DNA from: an uncultured Fibrobacter sp.
GTDB lineage: Bacteria; Fibrobacterota; Fibrobacteria; Fibrobacterales; Fibrobacteraceae
NCBI GenBank assembly: GCA_937891805.1
Contig: CALATK010000207.1
Coordinates: 1 to 10,313, forward strand
DNA length: 10,313 nucleotides
Direction of reading: 5' to 3'
Part shown: positions 6,922 through 10,313 of the stretch, piece after piece
Layout of the letters: every line of letters starts with the position of its first letter
Position numbering within the stretch: position 1 is the stretch's first letter
Position numbers and translations under genes: made by a program
Notes under the pieces: model-generated
Databases searched by the model: none
Told to the model about the DNA's origin: nothing
The model's input: only the letters and a program-made list of their open reading frames with translations

Positions 6922-6960
6922 AAATAATAAGGACCCACATAAAGTGGGTCCTTATTATTT
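6922..6960. terminator. Bidirectional terminator between wzc and ssrA
   Basis: A perfect 17-bp stem (6922-6938 with 6944-6960) closes a 5-nt loop. The GC-rich core GGACCCAC/GTGGGTCC is flanked by A/T-rich arms, so either strand gives a hairpin followed by TTATTATTT. It lies directly between convergent wzc and ssrA, abutting the mature tmRNA 3' end. Confidence 0.85.
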
Positions 6961-6961
6961 C

Positions 6962-7318
6962 TGGAGGTGAGGGGAGTCGAACCCCTGTCCAAAATCACGT
7001 CCATGTCCATTCCTACAAGCTTTCCCTTCGTATTTAAGGTCTCGTCTTATCCACGCCCAAGAAGGTCGGCGCAGAGTCTGACCAGCCTAGTGAATCTCGG
7101 AACCTGCCCCCAGGCATGGAAGATTCCTATCCCATATTGCGTCCGGACGTACATCCCGATGGGAGCGGGATGAGGCCCGGCGTTGCCGCTAATTAGGCAG
7201 CGAGTGCGTAGTTTTCGTCAGCACTTATTTTTTTTCAGACTTTTTTACGAGTGCCCTCGTCTGAGACCTCGGCTTGCAACTAACACTTCAGCGACCCTGT
7301 CGATGCCAAAGCACCCCC
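6962..7318 (-). ncRNA. ssrA: tmRNA (transfer-messenger RNA)
   Basis: tmRNA rescues stalled ribosomes by trans-translation together with SmpB. On the minus strand the 5' end GGGGGTGCTTTGG (from 7318) pairs with the 3' CACCTCC (6969-6963) as a 7-bp acceptor stem with one G-U pair; A6962 is the discriminator. The T-arm AGGGGTTCGACTCCCCT is intact. CCA is not encoded (GAA follows the discriminator), so it must be added. The tag reading frame is at 7222-7193. Length is 357 nt plus CCA, close to E. coli (363). It is a one-piece tmRNA, with no permutation. A 17-bp terminator abuts the 3' end. The 5' end is set from the acceptor pairing, assuming RNase P maturation of a longer precursor. Confidence 0.95.
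7193..7222 (-). other. tmRNA proteolysis tag reading frame (ADENYALAA-stop)
   Basis: Minus-strand codons GCT GAC GAA AAC TAC GCA CTC GCT GCC TAA encode ADENYALAA. The resume codon is the GCT after TAAGT. The ALAA end is the classic degron for ClpXP-type proteases. Compared with the E. coli tag (ANDENYALAA) it lacks one Asn. Confidence 0.93.
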
Positions 7319-7327
7319 AAGGTGAGA

Positions 7328-7359
7328 GCCGTGACAAAATGCTTGCATTTTGTTATGGC
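7328..7359. other. Hairpin upstream of ssrA, better paired on the plus strand
   Basis: On the plus strand a 14-bp stem (7328-7341 with 7346-7359) closes a CTTG loop and includes two G-U pairs. On the minus strand those become A/C mismatches, leaving an 8-bp core (ACAAAATG/CATTTTGT). No T-run follows in either direction. Confidence 0.5.
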
Positions 7360-7362
7360 CGA

Positions 7363-7402
7363 ACCGCTGGTGCTTCTATTGAAGATAGAAAGCACCCCCG
7401 GT
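7363..7402. other. Second hairpin in the ssrA-mfd gap
   Basis: GGTGCTT (7369-7375) pairs with AAGCACC (7390-7396), and CTAT with ATAG, with a single-base bulge and a 5-nt loop. An outer ACCG/CGGT pair (7363-7366 with 7399-7402) extends it across a 2x2 internal loop. On the minus strand it hides part of the duplicated tmRNA 5' sequence. Confidence 0.5.
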
Positions 7403-7416
7403 ATGAAGTGTTACCA

Positions 7417-7422
7417 AATATA
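7417..7422 (-). promoter_or_regulatory. Candidate -10 box of ssrA
   Basis: On the minus strand TATATT followed by TGG, within TTTATATATTTGG, is the best match in the window to the shared motif. Transcription would start near 7410, about 92 nt before the mature tmRNA end. A weaker alternative TATCTT lies at 7387-7382. No clear -35 is visible. Confidence 0.4.
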
Positions 7423-7430
7423 TAAATTTC

Positions 7431-7436
7431 TATCTT
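7431..7436 (+). promoter_or_regulatory. Candidate -10 box of mfd
   Basis: TTTC precedes TATCTT, followed by TGG. The mfd ATG is 11 nt after the hexamer and has no Shine-Dalgarno. It lies back to back with the ssrA -10 box, only 8 bp away, so the two promoters probably compete. Confidence 0.4.
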
Positions 7437-7447
7437 TGGTCGCACCC

Positions 7448-10313
7448 ATGGACTCCATCCAAGAATACCTGCAGAACCCGGTCCCCCGGACCCTGAACCT
7501 CTTTGCGGAGGCTGGTGGCGAAGCCGTCCATGTAAACGGTGCCACGGTCCCTATGGCCGCCATGATGGTGGCCAGGCGATTCTTTACGGATCCGGGCAAC
7601 ATCTTGGTGGTGGCGAAGGATTTCAAGTCCGCCGAAGTCTGGATGGAAAATTTGCAGAGCCTCGTTGGCGAGGATTTTGTGCGGTTTTTCCCGTCCATCG
7701 GACTCAAACCCTACGAACAGAAGGTCCCTTTCGAAGGAGTGCTAGAAGAACGGCTCCGTTTTTTCAAGGACGCCGGGAATCCGGAAAAGCCATTGGTGGT
7801 GGTCTGCTCCCTGGATGCCCTGCTCATGCGCTTGCCCGCTCCGGGGACGCTCCAGAAGAATATCCGGTCCTTGAAGGTGGGCGACGTGGTAGAACCTGCC
7901 GCGCTCCGTCCCTGGTTTTTGGACCATGGTTTTGTAGAACAGCCCGTGGTGAGCAGCGTGGGGGAGTTTTCCATTCGCGGATGCATTGTAGATGTGAACT
8001 GTTTCTTGTACCCGCACCCCGTCCGTATCGAATTCTACGGCGACGAAATCGAGTCCATCCGCACCTTTGACATTTTTACCCAGCGTTCTATCGAAAGGAT
8101 GGACCGCATTGAACTGTTCCCCATGGGAGAGTTCACCCTGCCCTTGCAGGAATCCTCCAAGATTGACGCTGATATTTCCGGCCTCTGGTGGCAACGCTCC
8201 CGCTACCAGGAATTGAATTCCAGCCTGTTGGATTACCTGCCCCGCTGTTCTCTGGTGTTCGAAGAACTTTCCTCCTTGGCGGAAACGGCGGCAAGGCAAC
8301 ACCTGCATTTTGAAGACCTGTTCGGCGAACAGAAAGCGGCTCGCCCCGATACGGAATCGCCGGAGAGAATCTGGTGGAAATTCGGCGAGATTTCCAGACA
8401 GTTCCCGGGCAAAGCAAGCCTGGACCTTACGCGGGTAGAGGCTCAGTCCAACAGCTGGTACAAGATCTCTGCAACCCCTCAGGATTTTTCCAGCACGGGA
8501 ACCGACGCCGTGGCGAAGCAGATAGAGGAGTTCGGTGCCTCGGGAGGCTTGGTCTATGTGGTGGCCCCTACGCCGGGAGCTCTTGCAAGACTCCGGCACG
8601 TGCTGGAAGGACTCCCCGTAGAAGATTACTTTGTGGGAAACCTGACGGAAGGCTTCTGGCTTACCGACGAAAAGGTGGCCTTCCTTACGGAGACCCGCAT
8701 TTTCAACCGCCACGCAGGCAAGGCCCGCAAGCGCCAGATTGCGGGTTCGGTGGCCTCAGCCCTGATGGTGGAGTCCCTGAACCGCGGGGATTACGTGGCT
8801 CACGAAGACCACGGTGTGGGCCGTTACCTTGGGCTAGTCCGTGTAGAAGTCAACGGCGGCATGGTGGACTGCGCCCTGCTGGAATACAGTGGCGGAGACC
8901 GTCTCAAGTTCCCCGTTTCAGACCTGCAGAAGATTGACCGCCTGGATGTTTCCGAAGAGGAACCGCCCAAGCTGGACAAGTTGGGCGGCAAGAACTGGGA
9001 TACCGTCAAGAAGCGGGTCCAGAAGAAGGTGGTGCAGATTGCCCGGGAACTTGTGGAACTGTACGCCCGTCGCGAGCTGGTGGAAGGTTTCGGTTTCCCA
9101 CCCGACGGAAAGCTTCAGCAGGAGTTCGAAGACGCCTTCGAATACGAGCCTACGCCAGACCAGGTGAAGGCTACCGAAGATATCAAGCGGGACATGGAAA
9201 GCAGGCGGCCTATGGACCGTCTGGTCTGCGGCGATGTGGGATTCGGCAAGACAGAAGTGGCCATGCGTGCGGCCTTCAAGTGCGTCTGCGCCAAGAAGCA
9301 GGTGGCTATCCTTGTGCCCACGACGATTTTGGCTGCCCAGCATTACGAGAATTTCAAGGAACGCTTTGCCGCCTTCCCGGTGAACATCGCCCTGGTAAAC
9401 CGCTACCGCACGGCCAAGGAAAAACGGGAAGTCTTTAACGGGCTTTCCGAGGGCAAGGTGGACATTGTGGTAGGGACCCATTCCCTGCTCAGCGAGAAGA
9501 ACCATTTCAAGGATTTGGGCCTGCTCATCGTAGATGAAGAACAGAAATTCGGCGTGAAGCAGAAGGAAAAGCTCAGGGAGTTCCGCCTGTCGGTGGATAC
9601 TCTCAGCATGAGCGCCACGCCAATCCCACGGTCCTTGCACTTGAGCATGACCGGCGTTCGTGACATCTCCCTCATCAATACGCCGCCCATCAACCGCTTG
9701 CCTGTAGAGACCAAGCTTTTGAAGCGGGACGACGTGATTCTTGCAGAAGCGGTGAAGGACGAACTTGCCCGCGGAGGCCAGGTGTTCGTGGTGAACGACC
9801 GTGTGCAGAGCATCAACCAGCTGGCCGAAGAAGTGGAAGCCTGGGTGCCGGAGGCCCGCGTGGCGGTGGCCCACGGCCAGATGGAAGACCGGGATTTGGA
9901 GCGCGTCATGAACGCCTTCCTTTCCAAGGAATTCGACGTGCTGGTGAGCACCAGCATTATCGAGTCGGGTCTGGATGTGCCCAACGCCAACACGATTATC
10001 ATCAACAACGCCCATCATTTCGGCATCAGCCAGCTTTACCAGATGCGGGGCCGCGTAGGCCGTAGCGATGTGCTGGCCAAGGCTTTCTTGGTGATTCCCG
10101 CCAAGTCGGAAATTTCTCCGGAATCCATGCGCCGCCTAAAAGCGCTGGAGCAGTACACCGACCTGGGGAGCGGCTACCAGCTGGCCATGCGGGACTTGGA
10201 AATCCGCGGCGCAGGAAACCTCCTGGGTCAGGAGCAGCACGGCTTTATCGCCGAGGTGGGATTCGAGACGTACATCCGGCTGGTTAAGGAAGCGGTGGAG
10301 GAGTTGCGGGGCG
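7448..10313 (+). CDS. mfd: Transcription-repair coupling factor Mfd, first 955 residues (runs off right edge)
   Basis: Mfd is a DNA translocase that pushes stalled RNA polymerase off damaged templates and recruits UvrA. The frame is open from ATG 7448 to the window end. The N-terminal part is a UvrB-like region. Residues about 444-503 (NRGDYVAHEDHGVGRYLGL) form the CarD-like RNA polymerase interaction domain. The RecG-like helicase core follows. Walker A is GDVGFGKTE (595-603), motif Ia is VPTTILAAQH, the DEEQ box is 696-699, motif III is SATPIPR (722-728), and lobe 2 contains STSIIESGLDVPNANTII and QMRGRVGRS. Relative to the usual 1,100-1,200 residues, the C-terminal autoinhibitory domain is outside the window. 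No Shine-Dalgarno is visible; a -10-like box ends 11 nt upstream. It is divergent from ssrA. Confidence 0.97.
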   Translation, partial: MDSIQEYLQNPVPRTLNLFAEAGGEAVHVNGATVPMAAMMVARRFFTDPGNILVVAKDFKSAEVWMENLQSLVGEDFVRFFPSIGLKPYEQKVPFEGVLEERLRFFKDAGNPEKPLVVVCSLDALLMRLPAPGTLQKNIRSLKVGDVVEPAALRPWFLDHGFVEQPVVSSVGEFSIRGCIVDVNCFLYPHPVRIEFYGDEIESIRTFDIFTQRSIERMDRIELFPMGEFTLPLQESSKIDADISGLWWQRSRYQELNSSLLDYLPRCSLVFEELSSLAETAARQHLHFEDLFGEQKAARPDTESPERIWWKFGEISRQFPGKASLDLTRVEAQSNSWYKISATPQDFSSTGTDAVAKQIEEFGASGGLVYVVAPTPGALARLRHVLEGLPVEDYFVGNLTEGFWLTDEKVAFLTETRIFNRHAGKARKRQIAGSVASALMVESLNRGDYVAHEDHGVGRYLGLVRVEVNGGMVDCALLEYSGGDRLKFPVSDLQKIDRLDVSEEEPPKLDKLGGKNWDTVKKRVQKKVVQIARELVELYARRELVEGFGFPPDGKLQQEFEDAFEYEPTPDQVKATEDIKRDMESRRPMDRLVCGDVGFGKTEVAMRAAFKCVCAKKQVAILVPTTILAAQHYENFKERFAAFPVNIALVNRYRTAKEKREVFNGLSEGKVDIVVGTHSLLSEKNHFKDLGLLIVDEEQKFGVKQKEKLREFRLSVDTLSMSATPIPRSLHLSMTGVRDISLINTPPINRLPVETKLLKRDDVILAEAVKDELARGGQVFVVNDRVQSINQLAEEVEAWVPEARVAVAHGQMEDRDLERVMNAFLSKEFDVLVSTSIIESGLDVPNANTIIINNAHHFGISQLYQMRGRVGRSDVLAKAFLVIPAKSEISPESMRRLKALEQYTDLGSGYQLAMRDLEIRGAGNLLGQEQHGFIAEVGFETYIRLVKEAVEELRG

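Larger units (their letters stand above)
7319..7410 (-). promoter_or_regulatory. Structured upstream leader of pre-tmRNA
   Basis: This is the stretch between the inferred ssrA transcription start (about 7410) and the mature tmRNA 5' end. It has no ORF with coding character. It contains two hairpins (7328-7359 and 7363-7402). It also contains a second copy of GGGGGTGCTTT at 7399-7389, identical to the first 11 nt of mature tmRNA. It would be removed by 5' processing. Function is unknown. Confidence 0.4.

Noticed and set aside
6961..6990. Phage or ICE attachment site at the tmRNA 3' end
   Set aside because: ssrA 3' ends are frequent integration targets, but there is no second copy of the T-arm/acceptor sequence in the window and no integrase gene.
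6967..7425. Two plus-strand frames (6967-7173 and 7183-7425) over the ssrA region
   Set aside because: They are antisense to the tmRNA and its leader; the RNA structure and tag explain the sequence.
8918..10018. 366-residue open frame on the minus strand inside mfd
   Set aside because: It is a shadow of the GC-rich mfd helicase domains with no recognisable motif; the overlapping minus-strand frames at 7742-8713 and 9403-10008 are rejected for the same reason.
1..10313. CRISPR array, insertion sequence or defence system
   Set aside because: No regularly spaced repeats, transposase, terminal inverted repeats or defence domains are visible; all large frames are assigned.

Overview
The window looks like a chromosomal segment of a Fibrobacter-type bacterium (phylum Fibrobacterota). 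The evidence is a secreted carbohydrate-binding protein with a Ser-rich linker and a C-terminal sorting-like domain, moderate GC content, and gene starts that largely lack Shine-Dalgarno sites. The genus is an inference from this style, not from a database match.

Layout: the 5' part of hisS (histidyl-tRNA synthetase) lies on the minus strand and runs off the left edge (1-555). Divergent to it is a secreted right-handed beta-helix protein with a CBM6/CBM35-like module (712-2631), closed by an intrinsic terminator. Next comes a compact pair on the plus strand, an MscS-family mechanosensitive channel (2727-3578) and a UDP-galactose/UDP-hexosamine 4-epimerase GalE (3588-4604). A Wzc-type polysaccharide co-polymerase/tyrosine kinase (4647-6782) follows. 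An intergenic block (6783-6961) holds a degenerate direct repeat and two hairpins that look like terminators. The minus-strand tmRNA gene ssrA (6962-7318, tag ADENYALAA) follows, with a structured upstream leader. The window ends in the first 955 codons of mfd (transcription-repair coupling factor), which runs off the right edge.

How the genes fit together: galE supplies nucleotide sugars and wzc controls chain length and export of a surface polysaccharide. The beta-helix/CBM protein is a secreted glycan-binding or glycan-cleaving product. mscS is an osmotic safety valve sharing the galE transcript. hisS, ssrA and mfd are housekeeping genes of translation, ribosome rescue and transcription-coupled repair.

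The most interesting signals are small. A recurring -10-like box resembling TATATTT(G/C)G sits 10-11 nt from the ATG of hisS, mscS and mfd, which would make those mRNAs nearly leaderless. The ssrA upstream leader repeats the tmRNA 5' acceptor strand and contains a perfect 10-nt complement to the tmRNA body. GalE carries Cys299 at the position that broadens substrate choice to N-acetylhexosamines. No mobile element, CRISPR array or defence system is visible.
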